Positions 22,397-34,075 of a stretch of 64,000 nucleotides of DNA are shown piece by piece. Origin of the DNA: Beverwykella pulmonaria. Taxonomy: Eukaryota; Ascomycota; Dothideomycetes; Pleosporales; Melanommataceae. The notes beneath the pieces are model-generated. The model saw only the letters and a program-made list of their open reading frames with translations, ran no database searches and was not told the DNA's origin. The translations under genes and the position numbers were made by a program. The stretch covers positions 865,197-929,196 of the forward strand of contig BCHH01000006.1 in the NCBI GenBank assembly GCA_001599595.1, given 5' to 3'. The first letter of the stretch is position 1; each line of letters starts with the position of its first letter.

Positions 22397-24072
22397 ATGA
22401 CTTTGGATATGAAATTTACGCCAACAATAGGGCTTCTCTCCTTCTGTTTGTTATGGCTCATCTGGCGTCTATGGACATTCACGATCCATCCAAAGCTGCA
22501 TCGGAATGCACCAAAAGTTATCCCGTATTTAGTGCCATGTGAGATAATTTCTTTTAAAAACATAATCGGTGTGCGTACTGACAGCTTGTCTCCAGGGCTC
22601 GGTCACATCTTAAGCTTCTTCAGAGACGGAAACGCCCTAATCACCACTAGCAGACTGCGCTATACTCCGAATCGCGAACCCTTCAATATCTATATTTGTG
22701 GTCAGAACACCTATATCATAACCTCATCGAAAGACACCCTAGCGGTGTTCCGCAACATTACCGATTTAACTTTTCACGCATATGTGCGTGACCTGCTCTT
22801 GCGTGTTGGAATATCGCAAACCGGTTTCAATGCCATGTGGGCAAAACCGTCCCAAGATTTCGTCAAAGCCCGCGCCGCCGAAAAAGGATTCCCGAACCCG
22901 AATGCAAACCCTCTGATGCATTTGAGCGAGGATATACTCAAAACGCAATTACATCCCGGTGCTGAGTTGGAGGTTCTAGAGGCCAATCTGGTAAGCCTGA
23001 TTCAGAAGCAGATGGCATGGAATACGATTCCCGACTCTGCTGTTTTGAATCAAAATGAGCGACATTCCGAGTGTATTGTATCGCTCAAGGAATGGACGAA
23101 GCTTTGCATGCTTGAGGCAGCGACTGAAGCAGTTTTCGGTAAAGCTCTTCTGAAACTGGATCAAACTGTTCTCCAAACATTTGCGACTTTCGACAACGAT
23201 AGCTGGAAGTTTACATACAGGCTACCACAATTCTTTGCAAAAGACGTTCACAGAGCAAAAGCGAAACTCCAACGGGCCTTCACAAAATATGCTGAACTAC
23301 CACTGGAGGAAAGGAGTGATGCGTGCTGGCTGATCAAGACGTTGGAGGCAGAAATGCGGGCGGTGGGTACTACTGATAGTGATATTGGTGCGTACTTTCT
23401 GCTAGTGTTCTGGCCGTAAGTCGATATTCGAATTTTCCGTTTCTTTCTGTCATTGTTAACAGTGTTAGTCTACATGGGAATCCCTGGAAGTTGACCTTCT
23501 GGCTCATATCTCATCTTCTCCATCAGCCCGAGCTCAAAAAGCGCCTCCTAAACGAAATAGAGCCGCTATTCGCAACGGAAGATGCGCTCAGCCCTATACA
23601 CTTCAGCAGGAAGCTGGAAGATTGCTCACTGTTAACCGCCACTTACCACGAAACACTGCGTCTCACATCCTCAACCATTACTGTTCGCGATGCAGAAAAT
23701 GACTGCATCATCGGCAATAAGCTATTACGCAAAGGCTCTCGTGTCCTAATTCCGTACCGCCAGATGTTCCTCGACGAATCCGTCTTCGGACCCAATACCG
23801 TCTCCTTCAACCCGGATCGCTTTCTGAATAATCCCAGCCTCGCAAAAGACCCCAGTTTTAGACCTTTTGGGGGTGGCTTGACCTATTGTCCAGGGCGCTT
23901 CCTAGCACGAAAAGAAATATTCGCCGTTGTCGCAATGATGATTGGAAAATTCAAGATTGAGCTACAAAATCCGACCGCGCCTTTTCCGCAAATGGACGAG
24001 AAGAAACCCGGGCTTGGAACTATGTTTCCGAGAGAAGATGCGGATATTTTGGTGAAGGTGACGCGGAGATAA
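22397..24072 (+). CDS. Cytochrome P450 monooxygenase (intact)
   Basis: Three exons (22397-22538, 22596-23415, 23463-24072) give 523 aa, normal for a fungal microsomal P450. The first intron (57 nt) is a multiple of three and stays open, but splicing it restores the proline-rich hinge PYLVPWLGH. The second intron is 47 nt (GTAAGT...AACAG). Visible elements: an N-terminal membrane anchor (IGLLSFCLLWLIWRLW), an I-helix region ending in KLTFWLISHLL, the K-helix ETLRL, the PERF-like NPDRF, and the haem loop FGGGLTYCPGR with the Cys ligand. This type, related to CYP7/CYP8-like fungal oxidases, hydroxylates hydrophobic scaffolds. It faces the SDR and the PKS stub, so a tailoring role in the same pathway is likely. 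Unlike the P450 at 17 kb, all key residues are kept. Confidence 0.9.
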
Positions 24073-24322
24073 GCGATTCTGGGAATGCGTTACTGTACTG
24101 TACATTCACGTGCACCTCTCCCTCACTCTCTGGTGTAAGTATATTGTTTGCCTTCCTATGATGATCATCGATCTAAAGAATAAAGCTCACATCATTTGAT
24201 ACATTTACAATTAATTTCGTTCCCCGGTGCTGTGTGACTTTAAAAGCTTCATCTTCTACAGTTTATCGACCACTCCTTCAAGGTTGCAGCAATATCAATG
24301 TCGTTAGACAGGGGCTACCCAA

Positions 24323-24880
24323 ACAGGCGATCCAATCGAAGTGGGCGCCATTTACCGTACGATTGGGTTAGATGTGTCTAAACCCGGATCAGCACGTAAA
24401 AAACTTTGGGTCGGCAGTGTCAAGCCAAACATTGGCCACCTTGAAGCTGCTGTGGGAGTTGCGAGCACTCGCTCTGGAGAATGCACTCATCCCGCCCAAT
24501 ATCAATTCACCAGACCGAACCCATCCATCCCACTGGATGCATGGAACATGGGGGTTCCCACAAGCTTGACCTCCTGGCCGGTGGCGCAAACGAAGCGCAT
24601 GAGCATCAGGGGGTTTGGCATGGGCGGCACGAATGCACATGTCGTCTTTGAGGCGGTAAGTCAACCGGGAGCAGTGATTTCTTTCACCAACGGCGTGCTT
24701 ATGTCGCAAATCGGCTCAAAGCTTTTCGCATTCAGCAGCCACGACAAAACTGGATTCGAACGTGTCGGACAAGCACTCGCTGAGCATCTGGATAAGCTAG
24801 GCCCTACTGCATCGAGCCCGGAATACTTAGCCGATCTCGCACATACCCTTGCCACCGCTCGATCAGGCCTTCTCCTCCAT
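24323..24880 (+). pseudogene. Reducing polyketide synthase relic (ketosynthase C-terminus)
   Basis: Starting at 24323 the frame reads TGDPIEVGA, then the KS motif GSVKPNIGHLEAAVG with the catalytic Lys/His, and later IRGFGMGGTNAHVVFEA, the end of a ketosynthase domain. The segment LALENALIPPNIN lies in a different frame from the sequences on both sides, so there are two compensating frameshifts near 24.47 and 24.5 kb. The linker into an acyltransferase starts (AFSSHDKTGFERV) but the homology stops at about 24.87 kb, inside the 3' end of the convergent MFS gene. The active-site Cys region and all other domains are missing. The style is that of a highly reducing fungal PKS. Confidence 0.8.
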
Positions 24881-26704
24881 CTTCTTAGCATCGTGATCAG
24901 GCAGCTTCTTCAAAGGGATCAAGAATGATAAGAGGACCACGGCAGCGGAGCCGGCCAGGGCAAATGCGAAAACATCTTTGATCCCTATCATATAAGCCTC
25001 GAGCACCGCATCGAAATCCGATCCTATAAAAACGCGGTGGAGTTCGGATGCACCGGTGTTGATGACTTGGAGAGGATCGAGGTTGGGGCCAAACCTCCGC
25101 AGTGCGTCGAGCATACGATTGGCGAATAACGCCTGCGCTACAGTAACAAAGTAAGCCCCACTGAGGGACTGACACACTACCGGTACGGTCAGTCAAGATC
25201 GAGCGTATGTTGTATGCAATGACTCACTAAGCATTATGCCGGTAGTGTTCGCGACGTCTTCCGGTTTGGAGAAGCCTTGAGCTGCCGTCATGGCGATCTG
25301 ATTGCCGAAGCCGAGGCCGAATCCAAAGAGCACTTCGGGGCCCATGTACCGAGCTTGAGATGTGCCAATCCCCATTGTGTAGAGCAGTGCAGTACCGGCT
25401 GTCATTATGAGTGCACTCACCAGCTGGAAAGGCTGCAAGAGACGTGTCTTTCCAATGGCAGCGCCGCTGGCCATGGCCCCTACGGCAAACAAAGCCAGGA
25501 ATGGGAGTGTGTCTACACCGCTTCGAATCGCCGAGTGTCCGTGTATTGACTGGAAGTAGATCGGGAGGTAGAACATGACTTGGTAGAAAGCGGAATTGGA
25601 GCTAAATAGAACGTTGCGTGTTAGACATGCCGGCAAGAGGCCAGGCAGTACTTACATGAAGCAGTATAGCGCGTTAGCCCAGGTTGTCCTTGGCTTAAGC
25701 AGCTTCAATGGCATCATGGCGCGAGCGCCCTGGAACCACTCGACCATGACAAACGCGACCATGAGGATAATCCACATAACCAAGGTAGTGATTAAAAAAC
25801 CATCGCCCCATGACTTCGTCTGGCCTCCCCACTGCAGTCCCAAGGTGAGACATATCAACGATGCGAGCAATACAGAGAAGCCAGGAAGGTCAAGTTGCAA
25901 AATAATCTCGATCCACGTAGACGGAGCGGGTTTGATATGCTTCGGCACCCTCAGGAAGAGTAAAAGCAGGACAACGATAGGGCTGTACAAGTCAGCGCGT
26001 ACATGACCGTATGCCGAGTTGACTTACCCTCCGAGGGGTAGATTGATCCAGAAGCACCAACGCCATGTAATTCTACTTGTGAAGGCGCCTCCGATGATGG
26101 GCCCCAGAATCGTCGATACCATGAATACTGCCATCCAGCAACCGATGAGCAGAGGGCGCCTGTTGGGCTGTACCACGTAATTGATGACGAGGAGGGAACC
26201 GGAGAGAGTGCCAGAAGCTCCTAGACCTTGGATAGCTCGACCCATGATGACCGAAAGGCTGTTCGGAGCTGCCGCGGCCACAACACCACCGACCAAGTAT
26301 ATCACCACCGAAGCAAGGTAAGACCACTTGACGCTGCAATACTTGTAAAGCTTGCCCCATAGCGGAGAGGAAGCGCCGACGGTGAGGAAAGTGGCGCTTC
26401 CATACCATCCAACGTTGTCCAGCTTGTGGAATTGGTCGGTAATGCCAGGAATCGCGGTCGCGACAATGCCAATCTCTAGCGCCGCGAGGAAACTAGCCAT
26501 GAAGATGGTGAACATGACGAGGAATAGTTGGACACCTGTGGCGTACTTGGGCTCCACTTTCGTGTCGACCTCGACACCTGTAGGAAGGCTCGCAACGCCG
26601 TCGGGGTTTCCATGCTTCTCGTGGAGACTGGTACGGTTGCTGCGGTCGTCTGGGGCGGAGGTGTCGCCATTGCCAGTTGGGCTGGGCGGCTTGCTTGCAT
26701 CCAT
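24863..26704 (-). CDS. MFS multidrug/toxin-type efflux transporter (DHA2, 14 TM)
   Basis: Four exons (26704-26028, 25982-25656, 25601-25228, 25176-24863) give 563 aa; all three introns have GTAAGT or GTGAGT donors. The protein starts with a hydrophilic 60-residue leader, then TM1 [40 protein letters not shown], the motif C-like [15 protein letters not shown] at the first splice site, and [12 protein letters not shown], the usual order of DHA2/14-spanner drug-proton antiporters used by fungi to export metabolites. An upstream in-frame ATG at 26818 would add 38 residues; the ATG at 26704 is the typical family start. It is divergent from the Zn2Cys6 regulator and probably shares its promoter, which suggests co-regulation. 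Its 3' end overlaps the PKS relic by a few bases. Confidence 0.9.
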
Positions 26705-26968
26705 CTTGTCTGTCTTGTTTTTCAGGTTGAGTGAGTGATATAATGAGAGGCAGAGGGCGCGGAAGAGCAATAAAGAAAGTTGTCGCTTTCTAAACCACAG
26801 TGGCGCGTTTAGGGACATGACACCAGCGCCTCGCCGTTAGGTATACTCCAAGGAGGAGACAAGTTCGTCCGCAGCACCTCCTTCTTTCCACCGTGCTCGT
26901 TGAATAATACACGTCTCCATGGGAAGGAGGTGACGCCCAATATTACCTCGTTTGACGTCCGACCCCAT

Positions 26969-27058
26969 GGTTGCTCGTTCGACCGTGTCATGGTTGCTCT
27001 TTCGACCGTGTCGTGGATGCTCGTTCGACCATGTAAATGGTAGCTTGGCCGTGTAAAT
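26969..27058. promoter_or_regulatory. Four direct repeats in the divergent efflux/regulator promoter
   Basis: Copies of 23, 23, 24 and 20 nt stand head to tail at 26969-26991, 26992-27014, 27015-27038 and 27039-27058. The shared core is TTCGACCGTGT with small changes, and the last copy keeps only the right half. They sit in the 631-bp gap between the start codons of the efflux MFS and the Zn2Cys6 regulator. The core contains a CGG triplet on the minus strand, the half-site type read by Zn2Cys6 proteins. An autoregulatory operator is an inference; a simple minisatellite is the alternative. Confidence 0.5.
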
Positions 27059-27335
27059 AGTGTGATGCTTACGTCAGCGGCGCGCCGTACGGAGATATTC
27101 GACCGCCGAAGATCCCCGCCAAGCAGCGTATCAACACACCCTCCAGCACCACCACCACTACCGCCATGCTGCTACAGAGCAAGGAAATTCCTGCAAGACC
27201 TAATTTTCTATAGAAAACTCAAATATAGAGGGCTTCTACTGCTAGTGGATGCGCAGCCGCCAATTCCACCACCGCCGAAGCTTATCAATCATTCGACCGC
27301 CGCATTCACCGTGATACACCTCAACCCCCGCTTCA

Positions 27336-29670
27336 ATGTCACTCTTGTCAAATGTACCAGCTTCTAAAGCATGCCAGCCCGAGCCAAAGCGCAGAAAGGT
27401 CCGAAAGGGCACCTTTAGCTGCTGGGAATGCAAACGGCGCAAAATGAGGTGCATTCTTGACCCTCCCAACACGGCCTGCAACAGCTGTTGCCGTCGCGGT
27501 TCGAGGTGTGTCAGCCAGGAATTCCAGGAACATCAAAGTAGCCCGGCAGATCACGTGACCACATATACTGACACGACTACATCCCTTGGCGAAGGTGGAA
27601 CTATTCTCACCCCAATATCCATTGATTCGGAGCGAAATTTACCTTCGAATCGGCTTTTTCAGGTGCGTATATGGGTTTAACATGAGTATAGCGTATCCAA
27701 ATAGGCCCCGATGTCGATTCTAAAAGTATACGACACAGGTGCTGCGGCCTATCAGGATATGCTGTACCACAATTCCACTATATTGAAGATACTTACTACT
27801 ACAGTTCCATCCGGCTGAGAATGACACAGCATTGCACAAATTCTAGTCCATTGCTGATTCCTTAACTTCACTAAACAACTATGAAAGACTCTCTCACCTC
27901 TTGCATAGTGCGCTCCCTTCGCGCGACGACACGGAAAGGATATGCAGAGCTAGCCGCTGCCCATCCGTTCTTGCTTCAGAAATTCTGACCTTGCCCTATC
28001 ATAACCTCAATCAAAACGGCTTGAAAACCGCGGAAAGTCTTCTTCAAATCCCGGGGCCGGATTCACACCCCGTTTTGCTAGCCCGGCACATGCTCCAGCT
28101 CGCCATCTTCTTGCAACATCTACACCAAGTTCTCCATCACGAAATCCAGGGCCTCTCTGAATCACCGCGAAAAATCATGGAACGATTAGCCAACGTAGCA
28201 ATCAGCCTTGTCACCACAAATGATGACCTTCTTGGCAGTATAGAGGGTCTGCAGTGCGTCATGATGGAGAGCATGTACCAAGCGAACGTCGGTAATCTGC
28301 GGCGAAGCTGGGTCGCGGGAAAGAGAGCCATGGGTATCGCGCAGCTTATGGGCCTCCATCGCTTGAAAAATTGCGCACGATACAAGGTAATCGATTCGAA
28401 GACGGACTTCCACCCGCAACTCATGTGGCTTCGAATTGTATTTTTGGATCGAAATTTGTGCCTAATGCTAGGTCTCCCCGAAGGCTCTTCAGACCGCAGC
28501 ATGGCTTCGGAAGCGTTACTTGCAAGCGACACGCCCATGGGCCGTCTTGAGAGACTACACTGTGTCATCGCCTCGCAGATATTAGAGCGCAACGAATCAA
28601 GTCCAAAAGATTTCGCCTTCACGCGAAAGCTCGATGCCGAGCTCCAGAAAGCAGCCCGCAGCCTCCCAAGCAAGTGGTGGCTCGCCCCGACCCTGGACGC
28701 AACCTTAGCCGACTCGCAAGACTTATTCTGGGATACACGACGGCTATTTGCGCAGGTCATCCACTATAATCTCCTGAATTAATTGTATCTGCCGTTCATG
28801 CTGCGCTCCTCGTCGACTGACCGCAAATCCGAATATTCGCGCATCACCTGCGTGAACGCTTCGCGCGAGGTACTTACCCGCTTCATCACACTCCGCAGCT
28901 TCAACCAAATTGCATATAGCTGCCGCACCATCGATTTTCTCGCTCTCATGGCGGCCATGACGCTGCTCCTAGCCCATCTCAATAGCGACTCGGAGGCGGA
29001 AAATTTCCTGGGTCACCAGTACGTGAGCGACCGCGCTCTGATCGAGCGGGCCCAAGAGAATATGAAAGAAGTGAATCGGTTGAATTCCGATGCACTGAGT
29101 GCAGAAAGTGCAGAACTGCTTCAACGTCTTCTCAGTATTGAGCCTGAGGCAGGCGATGCGGCGGGTATGGTGAATGTGCAGGAAGTCGAATCTGATTCGG
29201 CGACGCGGGACAAAGATGCTGTCGTCAGCGTTCATATACCGTATTTTGGCATCATCAAAATCGCTCGGGGAGGCATGAGCAAGGAGGTTCCGTGTCGGCC
29301 ACCTACCGCGCCGGCGTCCCATCCCCCCGCCGAAGCTAGTAGGCTCCAAAACCCTGGAACTTTCAGACCGCTCGATGCACCGTCCTCAAGCACCACCTTT
29401 TCCTCATCGCCAGTAGAGTCGCAAGGTACTGGGAACGGGGTCCAGCTAGAGTCTTTAGCAATGCCGTGCGCCAGCGGTGGCGCCGGAAATTTCGTACCAT
29501 ACTTCCCCAACGATTTATCTGGTTCGTATATGGATCAAGAAAATTTTCCCGGGCTCACGGCGTGCGGAAGTGATTGGGCACTTCAGGGGGTCGATATGGC
29601 GTTCTTTGATAGCCTCATAAGTAACGCAGCGAACGAAGCGACTGTGGGACAAGGCTGGGCTGTGAGATAG
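27336..29670 (+). pseudogene. Zn2Cys6 transcription factor interrupted by in-frame TAA
   Basis: Exon 1 (27336-27662) begins at an ATG and holds a binuclear cluster, CWECKRRKMRC then CNSCCRRGSRC, with a basic flank before it. The intron starts GTGCGT at 27663 and ends at 27804 or 27846. With the first acceptor the frame meets a TAG at 27844; with the second it is open. The middle region (from LPSRDDTERI through SWVAGKRAMGIAQLMGLHRL) is the fungal-specific transcription-factor domain. At 28780-28782 a TAA interrupts the frame, yet homology continues without shift to 29670 (LPFMLRSSS, then a Ser/Pro-rich tail). The stop would remove about 295 residues. It fits a single C-to-T change at CpA. A strain-specific null, readthrough or a sequencing error are the alternatives. 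It lies divergent to the efflux pump and is the likely local regulator. Confidence 0.75.
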
Positions 29671-30877
29671 GACTAATAACATTTCACAGATGAACTTTGT
29701 ATCTTAAATAACTTCACCCTAGGAAATATGCTTTACTTTCTTTCATCTTGAATTATACCTCGAATACCCTTTTTCATGCAAAAGGCTCAAGTAAACCGGT
29801 GGAAAAGCCTATCTTAATGGGCTTCGCGCGCGTTACCTTCTACAAAGTATCCGGTAATAAGCGCTGGGGTCTATTAGAATAGATCCTACCTACTATGTAC
29901 GCTACCCTTGGTCACCATTTTGTTATTTTATCCGTCTAGTCTGGTACGTCTCAGTCCAGTTGAACTTCAATCTATCAACCAAAATCTTGATGAAGTCGCT
30001 GTGCGTGACGTCGGGGTCCAAGCGAGGCTCGTCTACCACAAAGCGGATGCTCGCTGATCGCGGCTACATAGTTTGATACAGAGGAAGAGAGCAGTAGTAA
30101 TCCCTCTATCTAGCGAGATACCTATGCACTATTTCGATACCCTAGCTCTCCATGCGATATAGGCCCCTACTATTAGCGGGATCCAAATACTAAGAAGCGT
30201 TAGAAACTACGGACACCTCATCTCAAGGGTATCATCGACTAGGTAGAGCGGGGCCACACGGTGGAGAGCTATGATTATGTCCCCAAAAAGATCCGCGAGC
30301 AACTGGTGACAGAAGAACAACAACGACTCAAACGGCAGCTAGACGTACTAGCTAATGCTCCCACTCCTTTCTGTCCATTAACATTACCAACGTTCTCCCC
30401 TCTTCTCACTAACCATCCATCGCCGGTTCTGTGGAATCTTCAACACAGAGAGAAGGTGGCTGCTGTAATTCCAGCCCGCCCAACATCCCAGGCTTCAGCC
30501 CGGCGGCGAGGGCGTCGACGAGGAGTATTACTACGAGATTGCGGATGTCATCATTTAAAAAAAAAAAAAGGCGGGAATTTCCGGTTTCGGGTTTGCAATG
30601 TAAGCGAGGCTGCCTTTAGGTTGCGTATCAAAGGGCAAAAAAGTGATAGATACCCAGGAGTGCAGGGCCCGAGCATGGCGCTAGATAGACGCTATGAATG
30701 TATTTGAGTGCTTGAAGACCCACACGATTGCCTATCAATGAACAGAGATATTACCGTGCTTTATATTTCACACCGTCTCAATCGCCTTACGTCACCTGCT
30801 TACCGTTGCGCCCTCGGGCAGCCTGCTGCTCTGTGCAAGCGATCGTTCTAGAGTTTCTGGCTCGGCGTCTAGTCTGC
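29671..30877. other. Intergenic, degenerate, no gene recognised
   Basis: After the regulator's stop the sequence becomes AT-rich, then more GC-rich. A frame at 30261-30520 has a short basic helical stretch (KKIREQLVTEEQQRLKRQL) but no recognisable family. A poly-A run lies near 30.55 kb. It may hold transposon debris, but I cannot assign it. Confidence 0.35.
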
Positions 30878-33380
30878 CTATCGTTCCGGGAGCTCCACAC
30901 CCCTAAACTGAGGAGATCCATCGAGGCCTAGGTTCTGCGATATGGTCGCACTCTCAGCCATGATTTTCAGCGAGAGCTCCTGCTTGGTGAAGAATCTGAT
31001 GGCGTGCATGCTTTGCGGTGGGCGCCGCCCCGTGAACCACGTCTCCCATTCGCCAATCTCCAGCCTCTGGCTCTCGTCCAGATGGATCTCCATGAATATC
31101 TTCTCCATGCCCGTGTTGCCGCGCCCGTCCAAGCTAGGAGACAGAGTGGAGTTGGCAATTGGCTGCAGCAGAGGCAGAGGCAGCGGTTTCAGCGTTATCG
31201 TCCTCTGTGACCTGTTCCCGTCGGCCCACCCGTGACTGGGCGTTGCTATAAGCGCATTCAGGTTCTGGCTAAGCGGTTTTTTCGTTTCTTCAACCATCTT
31301 CTCATGCAGCTGGGCTACGGTGAAGGGCGTCGGAAGCTGCTCCAGCTTGGCTTTCAACATCTTCGAGTATGCCCGTGCTCCGCTGTATGAGGGGGAGTCT
31401 GGGTTCGAGGCCCCAAGAATCTCGTTGACGGTCCAAGCACTGCCTCGTGTGGCGTTTCCAGCATGGCAGCAGTCCAATATTATCAGTGAGTCGCAATTGG
31501 ACGTCTCGATTCGGGCCTGAGCATCGGTCCAGTCAGCAGACGTGACTGCGTATAGATGTCTGTGTTCCGGTCAGTTTTAAAATATGTTTGTCGCGGAGAC
31601 ACTCACGGCACCCAGACGCAATGACCCTCAGACCTCGTTCCGTACACGTCTGAATTGTAACGGCGAGTTTCTGCACCATGGCCACCATATACTATGATGA
31701 CGAGAGAGTCTGGATCTTCTGTAGCGTCATGAGCGTCTGCCAGGAGCTTGATTCGCTGCTCGAGCAGGCGCTGGCATGTGGCAGGGTCGTCTGGTATTTC
31801 CCAAATAGGCTCAACGTCAAAGTTGAAGCGCTGCTTGAAGACCTCTCCGATATCCGAGAGTTCTTTCTGGATTGCCAGCCGCTCATCCTCAATCTTTTGG
31901 ATCTCTTTTTGCTTCAGGAGCGCATATATTTTGTGTGGGATCAAGCTCAGATTCGCCTGTTCCCACATGAGCAACAGCACCGACACCTTTTTGTAAGAAA
32001 CCTTCTTCAAGGCCTCCGCAAGCCTCCTGTTGAAATTGAGCTTCGCAACAAACTCTCCCACATTGTCCTGCTTGCTCTGTACGTTTGACGGGCCGAATTC
32101 CACGTCGACGTTTTCCAGTGTCTTCGGGGCATGTTCAAACCAGCGCACCCAGGGACCAGGCCGCGGCACGATGGAGCCTTGAAGCCAGATGTGGAGCCAG
32201 AATTCAGACGGAGAACTCGGCCCTGGAGGGTGAGGGTGAGGTGCAACTTTCGCCTTGGCAACATTCTCCGGTGCGTATTTCCTTATCCAGTCTGACCAAT
32301 GCTCGACATTACTTGCTGTTATGGACTCGGTGACCGAGATCCGAACGGAAATCATGCTGAGATTGACCTCGGGCTCAATCGGTTGTGCATCCAGGGGACG
32401 CTGCAGCGGCGAGAGAACGATGGACTTATTTCCTTTGATGAAGTGTATAGGTGTGGAGGGTAGATCAAATGAGGCTCGGGTGAGAAGTTGTGAGACGAGT
32501 TGCGACGTTGAAAATGATTCGCCACTCAGCCTGCGAAGCTCTCTAGCCAAAGCTTTGGAAAAGGATCTCTTCCCGGCATAAGCATGGCCATCTCTTGAAC
32601 TGGCTGCAAGGATTTCAAATGCGCCACTACCGCTAAGCTCTCTGAACCGAGGGATTGCAGCACCGCTATAGCTGGCGTCCAGAATGATCAAAACATCATA
32701 AGGGGAGTTCAGAAGAAGCGTTTGTACTTGAGTCCAATCAACCATCGGTGGGTCAGCACCTAAACCTGCCCTTTGAGTGGAGAGAATACTAGCACGGTCA
32801 GCTAGGCCACGGTCTGCGTACAAGTGTAGCGTACTGGCTGCCGCTAATAAGAAGCAGACTCTCTTCCCTGCGAGTGGCATGGCCAATGTAACAGACTATC
32901 AAAAGACCTTTCTCGTTGCTGTGGTGTTCCTCGATGGTAAAAAGCTCCCTCATCAAACCTCTGTACGGTTGGGAGTTAGGGATAGAGTATATCTTAACAG
33001 AAAATCCAAAAGATTGTGCCAAGATTGACGCTATTTCCTGAGCATCTTTATCGTCCTCTTCGGAATCTTCCCAGACTAGCAACAAGACTGAGACATTCCT
33101 ATAACCCCCTCGCGATGTTGGAAACACGTCATCAGCAGTCCGTTGGAGCCTTGTGATAAAGTCAAAGGGTGGTGGAGATTCTGGTGAATTAGGACTTGAT
33201 TCGAGGGTTTTGGCGGAGGCAGCCTGAGGGGAAATATTAGTGGTTTACTACAGTAGGCACACCGGACAACAACGATGATTTTCAGCTACGACCCGCAATC
33301 GTGAAATGACCTACGATGTCTGGAGGCTCGTCCTGTACTTTGGGGGCCTGTACATCTCTGGTCTCGAGACTTTCGGCCAT
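30878..33380 (-). CDS. Tandem caspase-like protein: pseudo-caspase plus active-type caspase domain
   Basis: Four exons (33380-33315, 33223-32835, 32770-31607, 31559-30878) give 766 aa with clean splice sites. Residues 1-60 are Ser/Pro-rich. Domain 1 begins with a beta strand VSVLLLVWED (about 66), has the catalytic-type His in CYIGHA (H137), and then LIILDASYSG (about 178-188), where Ser185 stands at the place of the nucleophilic Cys. A linker of about 140 residues follows. Domain 2 repeats the fold: VSVLLLMWEQ (about 414), YGGHG (H516) and LIILDCCHAG with Cys571, so both dyad residues are present. The C-terminal 190 residues are without recognised domains. Both domains look like peptidase C14 (metacaspase/caspase superfamily). 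The arrangement resembles an inactive regulator fused to a protease, as in FLIP-like pairs, but that analogy is mine. Neighbours offer no functional link. Confidence 0.82.
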
Positions 33381-33960
33381 CTCTGGAAGGTGGACAGGCA
33401 CGTCTAGCGCCTACTAGTCTCAACGGCGCGGATTTCGGACTTATGTAAGGTTGGAGAAGGGGTCGCAGGAAACTGCTGCGAGTGTCTCTTCAATTTCCGT
33501 CGGATATAGTGTTTTGAGGTATTAATTGTGGAAGATTTGGATATGAGAAAAAGCAAGGCTGAGCTGAATGAGGGGAAGGATCCATATGCCGATAACAACA
33601 CGTGATTATTTATCAGGCTGAACGAGACGGCGCAGAATTGCAAAGCAGGAATGTGCCCGATATGCTTTAAAAGCAAGAGAACTAGTGGAGAGTTCAGACG
33701 CTCCAGCCGAGCCCCGGAGACGGTCATGGATTCGATGCCCTCCTCTAGTTCTATTTCCGGGATAAGGGTGTTGGCATGGTTCTCAAACTGTACCGAACCT
33801 TTGAGTCCAAACGTCCGTCGTAGGCTCTATTTCAGCTACATTAAGATAGAGAGAGAAGAAGTACTCAGGGGGAATGATCCATATATAGTGGGGTACGGTC
33901 CGGGCGCAGGCCGATTGAGCATGTCCTGAGACAATGGTATGGCGTGGCACTGAGCGTGCG

Positions 33961-34075
33961 CCACCGTCGCATCTGATACATGTTCCTATCATGCGTAGTT
34001 GAGCTCACCGCCTGCCACCGTCACATCTAACACGTGTTCATGTGATTTGTGATGGAGCTGGCGAGTAGCACCGTC
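33961..34075. repeat. Diverged tandem repeat of about 54-56 nt, two full copies plus part
   Basis: The motif CCACCGTCRCATCTRAYACR followed by TGTTC occurs at about 33961 and again at about 34017, and a shorter version (CACCGTCACATTCTAC) at about 34070. The spacing is about 55 nt. The copies differ mainly by transitions. Confidence 0.45.

Noticed and set aside
15208..26704. Firm naming of the locus as a meroterpenoid (austinol/terretonin-like) cluster
   Set aside because: The methyltransferase and SDR types fit, but no terpene cyclase, prenyltransferase or non-reducing PKS is present, and the PKS stub looks highly reducing.
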